Positions 1 to 6,966 are shown, numbered from the stretch's first letter. The stretch is DNA of 7,085 bases from Bathymodiolus azoricus thioautotrophic gill symbiont (GCF_001298715.1 NZ_CDSC02000505.1:1-7085); one strand, 5' to 3'. A program made the numbers and translations. Notes: generated by a model from the sequence alone, not told the origin.

Positions 1-2
1 CA

Positions 3-131
3 CTTTACCCAGTTATTTGGCAGGGTGGTTATTATGACCACAAACTTTGGGGTGTAATGTTCTTGGTTATTGTGATTTATGGACAAGGCAGAGTATCATT
101 AGATAATATAATTTGCAAGCAATACCATTAA
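3..131 (+). CDS. DoxX family membrane protein, C-terminal end (partial)
   Basis: The third forward frame is open from the left edge to a TAA at 129-131 and encodes the last 42 residues of a protein. The start lies outside the window. The visible part has a hydrophobic segment (LWGVMFLVIVIYG) followed by GQGRVSLDNII. This resembles the last membrane helix and the G-x-G-x-x-SLD tail that I associate with DoxX-family proteins. DoxX proteins are small four-helix inner-membrane proteins; some are linked to thiosulfate:quinone oxidoreduction, others to redox or stress functions. The exact role cannot be told from this fragment. Only 12 nt separate its stop from the next start codon, so it is probably co-transcribed with the downstream genes. 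The family call rests on recall of the C-terminal pattern. The reading frame itself is well supported by the tight junction with the next gene. Confidence 0.68.
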   Translation, partial: LYPVIWQGGYYDHKLWGVMFLVIVIYGQGRVSLDNIICKQYH

Positions 132-143
132 AGGATCTTAAGC

Positions 144-1160
144 ATGAAAACGAAGAATATGATAGAGATGCTTGAAACAGCAAGTCCTGTTCTGGAGGCC
201 TTATCCACACTGTTTGTTTTTGTGATTGGCTTATTGGTTTTACTCATTGTCGTTGTTTTTATCTTTGATATTACCCAAAGAAAGAACGCAGTGTTGCGTA
301 ATTACCCTGTTGTTGGGCATTTTCGTAGTATTTTTTCTAGCTTGGGTGAATTTTTTCGCCAATACTTCTTTGCTATGGACAGAGAAGAGATGCCATTCAA
401 TCGTGTAGAGCGTGATTGGGTACATAAAGCGGCTAATAATACAGGCACCACAGTTGCGTTTGGCTCAACCAAAAATCTAAATCCTGTAGGCACTGTGATT
501 TTCGCCAATTGCCCTTTTCCAACCCTAGATGAAGATGCATCTGAAACACGCCCAATTACTATTGGTGAAGGTTTTTGTCAGAAGCCTTACAGGGCAAAAT
601 CGATTTTCAATATTTCTGGCATGAGTTTTGGTGCAATTTCCAAACCTGCAGTTTTGGCACTTTCAAACGGTGCAGCAATAGCAGGTTGTTGGTATAACAC
701 TGGTGAAGGTGGTCTATCGCCTTACCATCTAGAAGGCGGTGCAGATATTGTTTTTCAAATAGGCACAGCAAAATATGGCGTGCGTGATGAGCAGGGTAAA
801 TTAAGCGATGAAAAATTAACTGAAATTGCCGAACATGAGCAGGTCAGAATGTTTGAAATTAAAATGAGTCAGGGCGCAAAGCCTGGCAAAGGTGGTATTT
901 TTCCAGGTGCTAAGGTAACACCTCAGATTGCACAAATTCGTGGTATTGGCGTTGGTGAAGATGCTATATCACCTAATCGACATGTTGAAATCAGTAGCGC
1001 ACAAGATTTGTTGGATATGATTAATCATGTGCGTAAGGTTACTGGCAAGCCTACTGGATTTAAATCGGTAATTGGCGCAACCGATTGGCTAGATGATTTT
1101 TTCCAAGAGATTAACAAGCGTGGCGGAGGCTTGCGCACCAGATTTTATTACGCTAGATAG
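144..1160 (+). CDS. FMN-binding glutamate synthase-like protein, 5' part of a frameshifted gene
   Basis: This is the N-terminal two thirds of a membrane-anchored protein related to the FMN/Fe-S domain of the glutamate synthase large subunit. Residues 20-41 form one strongly hydrophobic helix followed by basic residues (TQRKNAVLR), which suggests an anchor with a cytoplasmic catalytic domain. Glutamate-synthase signatures follow: MSFGAIS at 160-166, NTGEGG ending at 190, QIGTAKYGVR, and QGAKPGKGG at 243-251 followed by PGAKVTPQIA and ISPNRH. The ATG at 144 is preceded by AAGGA at 131-135. The true frame runs to about residue 327 (KRG); the last codons before the TAG at 1158-1160 are out-of-frame readthrough. 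The continuation lies in another frame at about 1126-1662. The repaired protein would be about 505 residues, normal for this stand-alone family. It lacks the glutaminase domain of GltB, so the true electron donor and substrate are unknown. Confidence 0.88.
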   Translation: MKTKNMIEMLETASPVLEALSTLFVFVIGLLVLLIVVVFIFDITQRKNAVLRNYPVVGHFRSIFSSLGEFFRQYFFAMDREEMPFNRVERDWVHKAANNTGTTVAFGSTKNLNPVGTVIFANCPFPTLDEDASETRPITIGEGFCQKPYRAKSIFNISGMSFGAISKPAVLALSNGAAIAGCWYNTGEGGLSPYHLEGGADIVFQIGTAKYGVRDEQGKLSDEKLTEIAEHEQVRMFEIKMSQGAKPGKGGIFPGAKVTPQIAQIRGIGVGEDAISPNRHVEISSAQDLLDMINHVRKVTGKPTGFKSVIGATDWLDDFFQEINKRGGGLRTRFYYAR

Positions 1161-1662
1161 TGGTGATGGTGGCACAGGGGCAGCACCTATGTCACTATTA
1201 GATAATGTCGGTCTACCCATTAAAGAAACGCTACCCTTATTGGTTGATAAACTCATTCAATATAATCTTAAAGAGCGCGTTAAAGTCATTACTTCTGGCA
1301 AACTAATCACGCCATCTGAGGTAACATGGGCGTTATGTGCTGGGGCAGACTTTATAACCAGTGCCCGTGGGTTTATGTTTTCAATTGGTTGTATTCAAGC
1401 ATTAAAATGCAATAAAAATACCTGTCCAACTGGTATTACCACACATAATAAACGCCTGCAAAAAGGACTAGACCCGAAAAATAAAGCAATCAAAGTCGCT
1501 AACTATGTACACAATATGAATCATGCAGTTGAAGTTATTGCTCATTCTTGTGGTGTGTCGGAGCCTAGGGAGTTAAATCGAAATCATGTGCGTATTGTAC
1601 AAAATAATGCTCGCTCAATCCCAATGAGTGAACTTTATCCATCACAACATTTAGGGGGGTAG
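1093..1662 (+). CDS. FMN-binding glutamate synthase-like protein, 3' part of the frameshifted gene
   Basis: This frame carries the rest of the glutamate-synthase-like protein. Homologous sequence begins near 1126 (EACAPDFITLDSGDGGTGAAP). The ATG at 1093 has no ribosome binding site, and the residues between it and about 1126 are out of frame, so it is not a real start. The motifs are intact: DSGDGGTGAAP (FMN phosphate region), SGKLITPSEV, GADFITSARGFMF, and C-x5-C-x4-C with Cys codons at 1390, 1408 and 1423. That last pattern matches the 3Fe-4S ligands of glutamate synthase. The end (VIAHSCGVSEPREL to ELYPSQ) also looks complete. Preservation of every motif downstream of the shift argues for a recent mutation or a sequence error. 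The stop at 1660-1662 is one base before the next start codon, which indicates translational coupling in the operon. Confidence 0.85.
   Translation: MIFSKRLTSVAEACAPDFITLDSGDGGTGAAPMSLLDNVGLPIKETLPLLVDKLIQYNLKERVKVITSGKLITPSEVTWALCAGADFITSARGFMFSIGCIQALKCNKNTCPTGITTHNKRLQKGLDPKNKAIKVANYVHNMNHAVEVIAHSCGVSEPRELNRNHVRIVQNNARSIPMSELYPSQHLGG
1119..1132 (+). other. Frameshift site inside the glutamate synthase-like gene
   Basis: Upstream of this site the family sequence reads ...INKRG in the frame of the ATG at 144. Downstream it reads EACAPDF... in the next frame. Removing one G from the GG at 1125-1126 gives KRG-EACAPDF and one continuous frame of about 505 codons. A loss of two bases would also restore it but adds one residue. 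The site has no slippery heptamer and no long homopolymer, so programmed frameshifting is unlikely. Confidence 0.8.
1653..1659 (+). promoter_or_regulatory. Ribosome binding site of the acetolactate synthase-like gene
   Basis: AGGGGGG lies 4 nt before the ATG at 1664, inside the last codons of the preceding gene. It supports this start and tight translational coupling. Confidence 0.6.
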
Positions 1663-1663
1663 T

Positions 1664-3289
1664 ATGAAAGCATCTGATTTATTTGTTAAGGCCTTAGAAA
1701 ACGAAGGTGTTGAGTATATTTTTGGTCTTCCTGGTGAAGAAAATCTAGATTTTTTAGATTCTTTACAAGATTCAAGTATTAAATTTGTACTAACTCGCCA
1801 TGAGCAAGGTGCAGCATTTATGGCAGCCACTTACGGCAGAATGACGGGTAAGACAGGCGTGTGCTTGGCAACTTTAGGTCCTGGTGCAACCAATTTCGTT
1901 ACTTGCGCTGCTTATGCACAATTGGGTGGATTCCCAATGCTGATGATTACGGGGCAAAAACCGATTAATTCTAGTAAACAAGGGCGTTTTCAAATTATTG
2001 ATATTGTGCGCATGATGGAGCCACTCACTAAATCCAGCAAACAAATTGTTAACGGCAGTATGATTCCCTCTTTAGTGCGAGATGCTTTTCGTTTGGCAGA
2101 AGAAGAAAGACCAGGTGCAGTGCATTTAGAGTTACCTGAAGATGTGGCGTTTGAAGAGGTAAAAGATTGGCATATATTTCCTGTACATGAGATTCGTCGC
2201 CCAGATGCAGACCAGAAGACTATAGAAATAGCGGTAGAAATGATTGAAAATGCCAAGAATCCTTTGCTATTAATTGGCGCTGGTGCCAATCGTAAAAAAT
2301 TATTTAAATCAATGCAAAATTTTGTTGATAGAACCTGTATTCCATTTTTTAATACGCAAATGGGTAAAGGCGTGGTGAGTTGTGAAAATCCGTTATTCTT
2401 AGGTACAGCCGCATTATCTGATGGTGATGTATTGCACCAAGCAGTTGAAATAGCAGATTTAATTATTAATATTGGCCATGATGTGGTGGAGAAGCCACCA
2501 TTTTTTATGCATGAAGGTGGCACTAAAGTCATTCATATTAATTTCAATTCTGCACAAGTTGATGAAGTGTACTTTCCGCAACTTGAGATTGTAGGTGATA
2601 TTAAAACTACGGTTAATCGTTTGGCGCAAGCATTAAAATTAAACAATTGTTCGCTAGAATTATTAGCATTTAGAAAGCGTATTAAGCAAGTTATTCACGA
2701 GAAAGATAATGACGATTCTTATCCTTTATTGCCACAGCGTATTGTTGCTGATGTGCGTCGAGGACTTGATAAAGACGCCATTATTGCGCTAGATAACGGC
2801 ATGTATAAAATTTGGTTTGCACGACATTATCACACTTATATGTCTAATACTGTATTACTTGATAATGCTTTAGCGACAATGGGTGCAGGGTTACCAAGTG
2901 CAATAGCTTGTGCTTTGTTATATCCACAGCGACAAGTGATGGCAATTTGCGGTGATGGGGGTTTTATGATGAATTCACAAGAGATTGAAACCGCCACACG
3001 CCTTGGGTTAAATTTGGTAGTACTTATTGTAACCGACAGTGCTTTTGGTATGATTCGCTGGAAGCAAGAGGGGCAAGGTTTAGATGATTTTGGACTTGAA
3101 TATAACAATCCTGATTTTGTTAAATATGCTGATAGTTATGGCGCAAAAGGACATAAAGTGGAGGATGCAAATCAATTCTTGCCACTCATTGGGTCTTGTT
3201 TTAGTGAAGGTGGCGTGCATATTATTGATGTGCCAATTGACTATAAAGAAAACAAAGCGTTATTTCCTAAACAACTAAGAAACGCATAG
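1664..3289 (+). CDS. Acetolactate synthase large subunit-like ThDP enzyme
   Basis: This complete 541-residue protein belongs to the thiamine-diphosphate-dependent acetolactate synthase/pyruvate decarboxylase superfamily. The N-terminal pyrimidine-binding domain has GLPGEEN at 21-27 and RHEQGAAF with Glu47, the catalytic glutamate that activates ThDP, then GPGATN. A central domain follows (LLLIGAGANRK). The C-terminal diphosphate domain has GDGGFMMN at 430-437, and Asp458 lies 27 residues after Asp431; the two are the expected Mg2+ ligands. Family members condense two pyruvates to 2-acetolactate and CO2 in the cytosol. The residue aligned with the 2-ketobutyrate-selecting Trp of anabolic AHAS appears to be Lys467 (GMIRWKQ, 462-468). 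No ilvN-type small subunit is adjacent. Both points favour a catabolic or other pyruvate/2-oxoacid role over isoleucine/valine synthesis. The ATG at 1664 has AGGGGGG at 1653-1659 and starts one base after the previous stop. The exact substrate is not proven. Confidence 0.88.
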   Translation: MKASDLFVKALENEGVEYIFGLPGEENLDFLDSLQDSSIKFVLTRHEQGAAFMAATYGRMTGKTGVCLATLGPGATNFVTCAAYAQLGGFPMLMITGQKPINSSKQGRFQIIDIVRMMEPLTKSSKQIVNGSMIPSLVRDAFRLAEEERPGAVHLELPEDVAFEEVKDWHIFPVHEIRRPDADQKTIEIAVEMIENAKNPLLLIGAGANRKKLFKSMQNFVDRTCIPFFNTQMGKGVVSCENPLFLGTAALSDGDVLHQAVEIADLIINIGHDVVEKPPFFMHEGGTKVIHINFNSAQVDEVYFPQLEIVGDIKTTVNRLAQALKLNNCSLELLAFRKRIKQVIHEKDNDDSYPLLPQRIVADVRRGLDKDAIIALDNGMYKIWFARHYHTYMSNTVLLDNALATMGAGLPSAIACALLYPQRQVMAICGDGGFMMNSQEIETATRLGLNLVVLIVTDSAFGMIRWKQEGQGLDDFGLEYNNPDFVKYADSYGAKGHKVEDANQFLPLIGSCFSEGGVHIIDVPIDYKENKALFPKQLRNA

Positions 3290-3297
3290 AGGGCATT

Positions 3298-4674
3298 ATG
3301 GAAAAATTAATCGTTAAACAGGCTTATACGGGTGAAACCCTGGCTGAATTAGAAATGCATGACAATACACGGGTACAGCAGATGTTGTCCATGGCTCAAA
3401 CACTACATAAAGCAGGGCGATTGCCAGAGGCTCAACGCATTGAAGTATTGCAAAAATTAGCTAATTTGGTAGAGATTGAGCATGAAGATTTTTCACGCTT
3501 AATTGCAAATGAGGGCGGTAAACCCATTCGTGATGCAAGAGTGGAAGTCACCCGCGCTATTAGCGGTATTCGCATTGCCATTATTGAATTGGGCAATATT
3601 AAAGGTGAAGAAATCCCGATGGACTATACGCCAGCAGGAGTAGGGCACAAGGCACACACGATACTTGAGTCAATTGGTGTGGTGGTGGCAGTTAGTGCCT
3701 TTAATCACCCACTGAATTTAGCAATACATCAAGTTATCCCTGCAATTGCCAGTGGTTGCCCTGTGATTATCAAACCTGCTGGTTTGACGCCACTTTGCAC
3801 ATTGCGTTTAGCGGCGTTAATCCAAGAAGCAGGATTGCCAGTAGGTTGGGTGCAAGTCGCTCTGCTGAATAATGAAAATGCAGAAAAATTAGTCACCGAT
3901 CCGCGTGTGGCATTTTTTAGCTTTATTGGCTCTGCCAAAGTAGGTTGGAGCCTCAAATCAAAACTTGCACCAGGCACGCGTTGTGCCTTAGAGCACGGTG
4001 GTGTTGCACCGCTGATTTTTGATGAATATGCAAACGAAGAAGATTTTGTAAGTGGTGTGGTAAAAGCCAGTATGTATCATTCTGGGCAAGTTTGTGTTTC
4101 AGTGCAACGCATCTATGTAGCTGAAAAGCGCATGCAAGATTTGGCGCAGAAAATTGCCACTGTTGCCGCTGGGCAAGTAGTTGGTGATGCGATTAACGAA
4201 GACTGCGATTTAGGTCCGCTCATTTCAGCAAAAGAGACGGATAGAATTGAGCTTTGGGTTAATGAAGCAATCACATCAGGTGCGCAGTTGATAACAGGTG
4301 GCAAGCGTATTAATGCGGTGAGTTATGAACCAACAGTACTACTAAACCCACCTAAAGATGCTAAAGTATCTACACAAGAGGTGTTTGGCCCTGTGGTATG
4401 TATTTATGGCTATAAAACACTTGACGAAGCAATTGAACAAGCAAACAGTTTGGATGTTTCGTTCCAAGCTGCAGTATTTAGCGATAATGTGCAAAGGGCA
4501 ATGGAAGTGGCTGCAAAATTAGAAGCAAGTGCAGTAATAATTAATGATTACACTACTTTTAGAGTAGATTGGATGCCGTTTGCTGGTAGAAAACACTCAG
4601 GCTATGGTATCGGAGGCATTGGTTATACGATGCGTGATATGCTTGAGCATAAGATGATAGTTGTCAAAAAATGA
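3298..4674 (+). CDS. NAD(P)+-dependent aldehyde dehydrogenase
   Basis: This complete 458-residue member of the aldehyde dehydrogenase superfamily oxidises an aldehyde to a carboxylate in the cytosol. The catalytic set is present with canonical spacing. Asn136 (SAFNHP) is the oxyanion residue, Lys159 (IIKPAG) binds the cofactor, and FIGSAKVG at 209-216 is the Rossmann glycine motif. Glu232 (ALEHGG) is the general base, and Cys266 (SGQVCVS) is the nucleophile 34 residues later, as in ALDH2. EVFGP follows, with Glu361 binding the nicotinamide ribose. The acidic residue that often follows the cofactor lysine by three positions is Gly162 here (KPAGLTP). This may relax preference for NAD+ over NADP+, but that is inference. 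The ATG at 3298 has AGAGGG at 3288-3293 overlapping the previous stop, and only 8 nt separate the genes. Its substrate may be linked to the ThDP enzyme upstream. The subfamily is not resolved. Confidence 0.9.
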   Translation: MEKLIVKQAYTGETLAELEMHDNTRVQQMLSMAQTLHKAGRLPEAQRIEVLQKLANLVEIEHEDFSRLIANEGGKPIRDARVEVTRAISGIRIAIIELGNIKGEEIPMDYTPAGVGHKAHTILESIGVVVAVSAFNHPLNLAIHQVIPAIASGCPVIIKPAGLTPLCTLRLAALIQEAGLPVGWVQVALLNNENAEKLVTDPRVAFFSFIGSAKVGWSLKSKLAPGTRCALEHGGVAPLIFDEYANEEDFVSGVVKASMYHSGQVCVSVQRIYVAEKRMQDLAQKIATVAAGQVVGDAINEDCDLGPLISAKETDRIELWVNEAITSGAQLITGGKRINAVSYEPTVLLNPPKDAKVSTQEVFGPVVCIYGYKTLDEAIEQANSLDVSFQAAVFSDNVQRAMEVAAKLEASAVIINDYTTFRVDWMPFAGRKHSGYGIGGIGYTMRDMLEHKMIVVKK

Positions 4675-4698
4675 ATTGACGATAAGGGTTTATAAGAA

Positions 4699-6417
4699 TT
4701 AATTGAACTGATGTTTATATAGTGAGGCGTATTCACCATTTGCACTGAGTAATTCTTGGTGTGAGCCTTGTTCAGTGACTTCACCTTGACGAAGTACAAC
4801 AATTTTATCGGCTTTTTGCACTGTGCTTAGACGGTGAGCAATAATAATAGTAGTGCGGTCTTTTTGCATTTCATCTATGGCTGCTTGAACTTTTCGCTCG
4901 GTGGCAGAATCAAGTGCAGAAGTCGCCTCATCAAGAATCAAAATCGGACTGTCTTTGGCTATTGCTCTGGCGATAGCCAAACGCTGGCGTTGACCACCAG
5001 AGAGCTTGGTGCCATCTTCGCCGATTCGAGAATCAAATTTTTCACTTAAGGCTTCTACAAAGTCATAAGCATTTGCAATTTTAGCTGCGTTCTTAATCTT
5101 TTCATCGTTCATATTTTGAGTTTGACCCAGTGCAATGTTACCTTTTACAGTGTCATTAAATAGGCGTACATTCTGGTCAACAAAGGCGATTTGCGTGCGT
5201 AATGAATCCAGTTCAAATTCGCAAATATCGGTACCATCAATGGTAATACTGCCTGATTTTGGTGAATAGAATTTAGCCAAGAGTTGAATGATAGTGGTTT
5301 TACCGCTACCTGTAGAGCCAACAAGGGCAACAGTCTCGCCTGCTTTAATGTCTAAATCAATATTATTAAGTACATTTTTTTGGTCGGTATAGCCAAAAGA
5401 AACATGATTAAATTTAATCGTACCTTTGACATTTTTAAGTTGTTTTTTGCCAGTGTTTTGTTCCTGTGTTTCATCTATCAGTCCAAATACACTTTCACCA
5501 GCAGCTATTGCTATTTGTAGAGGTTTGTTGATGTTAATTAAACTTTTAGATGGTTTGACCAACATACCCATTGCGGTGAAATAAGACAAAAATTCACCGG
5601 CAGTCATTGTTAAGTAAGTGGCAGAAAAATACACCACACTTGTCAAAGATAAGCCGATTAGAATATTAACAAAAGTCATATTAAAAGCACTGGCCATATC
5701 CACTTTAAAGCGTTGTTGGCGAATCGTTTGAATCAACGCAAAGAATTTATTACTTTCTTGATTTTGTGCATTGTAGATTTTGACTAATGAGTTTCCTGAA
5801 ATATTTTCATTCAACAAGTGTGTCATATTACCCATATATTGTCGTACTTTTCTACTGGAATTACGCATACGCGTAGAAGACAATTTAACTGCTAAGAATA
5901 CTAGCGGTAGAAAGATAATCAGAGATAGGCTGAGCTCCCAACTTTTATAAAATAAGTAAGTAATGAGAATAACAACAAATACAAAAGACTTGACAAATTC
6001 TAGCCAAATAGTAGAGGCAGCATTGGCGATTTGCTCTACATCATAGGTGAGTTTAGACAATGTTTCACCAGTAGGATGTTGGTCAAAATACGCCTTGGGT
6101 AATTTTAGCAATTTGGCAAACATATTTGCGCGCAAATCCATAATCACTTTGTTAGATACCCAAGAGCTTGCCGCAGTAGAAGTTAGTGCAAATAAAGAAC
6201 TGGCAGTAATCACAGCAAGTAGTATGCCCGCATAAAGTAGTGCGGTTTGTGTATTGCGCTCACCAACAAACAAGTCATCAATAATGCGCCCTGTGATTTC
6301 AGGAATTGAGCCTTCCAATACTGTTGCAAATATCATCATCGCAGAAGTGAAGACAAGCTTGCCAACATGAGGCTTTAGATAATAGAACAGTCTTGAAATA
6401 AAGTTTTTGTAACCCAT
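4699..6417 (-). CDS. msbA: MsbA-like lipid A/phospholipid ABC exporter
   Basis: This is a complete 572-residue half-transporter with a fused membrane domain and ATPase, close to the usual length of MsbA (about 580). It probably acts as a homodimer in the inner membrane, flipping lipid A-core or other lipids to the periplasmic leaflet. Six hydrophobic helices lie at about 21-40, 58-80, 140-157, 161-178, 246-268 and 274-290. The ATPase has Walker A GSTGSGKTT at 367-375 (Lys373), the Q-loop Gln415, the signature LSGGQ at 472-476, Walker B ILILDE with Asp496 and catalytic Glu497, the D-loop SALD, and the H-loop His528. All residues needed for ATP hydrolysis are present. The ATG at 6415-6417 has only a weak AGGT 12 nt upstream. 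The gene stands alone on this strand and converges on the aldehyde dehydrogenase gene. Other exporters of the same ABCB class cannot be excluded, but MsbA is the best match in length and motif layout. Confidence 0.88.
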   Translation of the reverse strand: MGYKNFISRLFYYLKPHVGKLVFTSAMMIFATVLEGSIPEITGRIIDDLFVGERNTQTALLYAGILLAVITASSLFALTSTAASSWVSNKVIMDLRANMFAKLLKLPKAYFDQHPTGETLSKLTYDVEQIANAASTIWLEFVKSFVFVVILITYLFYKSWELSLSLIIFLPLVFLAVKLSSTRMRNSSRKVRQYMGNMTHLLNENISGNSLVKIYNAQNQESNKFFALIQTIRQQRFKVDMASAFNMTFVNILIGLSLTSVVYFSATYLTMTAGEFLSYFTAMGMLVKPSKSLININKPLQIAIAAGESVFGLIDETQEQNTGKKQLKNVKGTIKFNHVSFGYTDQKNVLNNIDLDIKAGETVALVGSTGSGKTTIIQLLAKFYSPKSGSITIDGTDICEFELDSLRTQIAFVDQNVRLFNDTVKGNIALGQTQNMNDEKIKNAAKIANAYDFVEALSEKFDSRIGEDGTKLSGGQRQRLAIARAIAKDSPILILDEATSALDSATERKVQAAIDEMQKDRTTIIIAHRLSTVQKADKIVVLRQGEVTEQGSHQELLSANGEYASLYKHQFN

Positions 6418-6486
6418 TGTAAGAATTTTACCTAAAAATCAGAACATGCTTTAACCTGAGGGTGTAAATTTTTAAAAGAGTTAATT
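6418..6486. other. Short upstream region of msbA, bounded by IS remnant
   Basis: About 70 bp of AT-rich DNA separates the msbA start from the apparent end of an IS5-type element. I see no convincing -35/-10 pair for the minus strand here. A weak AGGT at 6430-6433 (read on the minus strand) is the only ribosome-binding candidate. The msbA promoter may therefore sit partly within the element. Confidence 0.45.
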
Positions 6487-6836
6487 GGAGACCTTTGTAT
6501 AAATCAACCAAAAGCCACCAATCTGGTAAAATAACACCTATCTAAAACAACCCTAAAAACAACACCAAATGTCTTGGAAAACACCCAACAATCCTCACTT
6601 GCAGATGCCTTAGTTATCGAACACAAATCTCTATCAGAGCTTGACGATGTTCACATCATCATCAATTGGAATGAGATAGAGAAAACCCTCTCAAGCCTAT
6701 ACTCGTCAGTACCTGGTGCACCAGCTTACCCACCACTGATGATGTTTAAAATTCTTATCCTTCAGGCTTGGTACAACCTAAGTGATGAAGCCCTAGAAAA
6801 ACAAATCGCCAGAGACTTAATGTTCAGGCGTTTTAT
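6487..6836 (+). mobile_element. IS5-family insertion sequence, left-end remnant
   Basis: GGAGACCTTTGTATAAATC at 6487-6505 looks like an IS5-type terminal inverted repeat. An untranslated leader of about 65 bp follows, then the start of an IS5-family transposase at 6570. The element is cut at about 6836 where an apparent IS3-type end begins. The matching right repeat is not in the window, so the exact ends and target duplication cannot be confirmed. A TTAA at 6481-6484, close to the left end, fits the short AT-rich targets of this family but is weak evidence. Confidence 0.6.
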
Positions 6837-6849
6837 TGTAATGGTCTAA
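6570..6849 (+). pseudogene. IS5-family transposase, N-terminal fragment (frameshifted and truncated)
   Basis: The open frame from a TTG at 6574 to the TAA at 6847-6849 encodes 91 residues that match the N-terminal (DUF772-type) domain of IS5-family transposases. It contains ALVIEHKSLSELDDV, YPPLMMFKILILQAWYNLSDEALEKQ and RDLMFRRFI. The native start is more likely the ATG at 6570. It reads MSWK, the usual beginning of these proteins, but then leaves frame; one more A in the run of four at 6578-6581 would join MSWK to NTQQ. The last true residue is about RRFI at 6837, and VMV-stop comes from the sequence inserted after it. The whole DDE catalytic domain is missing, so no active transposase can be made. 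The family call is firm; the frameshift rests on my recall of the family N-terminus. Confidence 0.8.
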
Positions 6850-6966
6850 CAATCTTAAACACAAAAATAGCCTTATAATACAAAATACAAGGAGGTCAAT
6901 AATGACACAAATAATAAAATCTAGAAAAGAACGAGCTAACTTTACAATTGAACAAAAATTAGATGG
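6837..6966 (+). mobile_element. IS3-family-like left end inserted in the IS5 remnant (truncated)
   Basis: Homology to the IS5 transposase stops exactly where TGTAATGGTCTAAC begins. A terminal TG, a leader of about 65 bp containing AAACACAAAAA, a perfect Shine-Dalgarno and a short basic protein start are the layout of an IS3-family left end. The element loses its recognisable coding sequence near 6965, so only about 130 bp remain. No right end is seen. The family call is an inference from layout and from the start of the orfA-like protein. Confidence 0.45.
6889..6896 (+). promoter_or_regulatory. Consensus Shine-Dalgarno of the truncated orfA-like gene
   Basis: AAGGAGGT, a perfect anti-16S match, lies 5 nt before the ATG at 6902. 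It is the strongest ribosome binding site in the window and shows that the short reading frame was once a real gene start. Confidence 0.7.

Noticed and set aside
1093..1125. ATG at 1093 as an independent start for the C-terminal glutamate synthase fragment
   Set aside because: There is no ribosome binding site, and the first 11 or so residues are out of frame with the family; homology starts only at about 1126.
1119..1132. Programmed ribosomal frameshifting as explanation of the split gene
   Set aside because: No slippery heptamer, no nearby Shine-Dalgarno-like stimulator and no clear downstream hairpin; this family is not known for it.
1990..2532. 180-residue minus-strand open frame inside the acetolactate synthase-like gene
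   Set aside because: It is a shadow of the well-supported plus-strand gene, with no recognisable domain and low-complexity Ser-rich sequence.
4661..4682. Inverted repeat TTGTCAA / TTGACGA around the ALDH stop as a terminator
   Set aside because: The stem is weak (7 bp with one G-T pair), the loop is 8 nt, and no T-run follows on either strand.
6832..6849. TATTGTAATGGTCTAA as the right inverted repeat of an internally deleted IS5/MITE-like element
   Set aside because: Only about 9 of 16 bases match the complement of the left end and no flanking duplication is found; an IS3-like left end explains the sequence better, together with the ribosome binding site and orfA start that follow.
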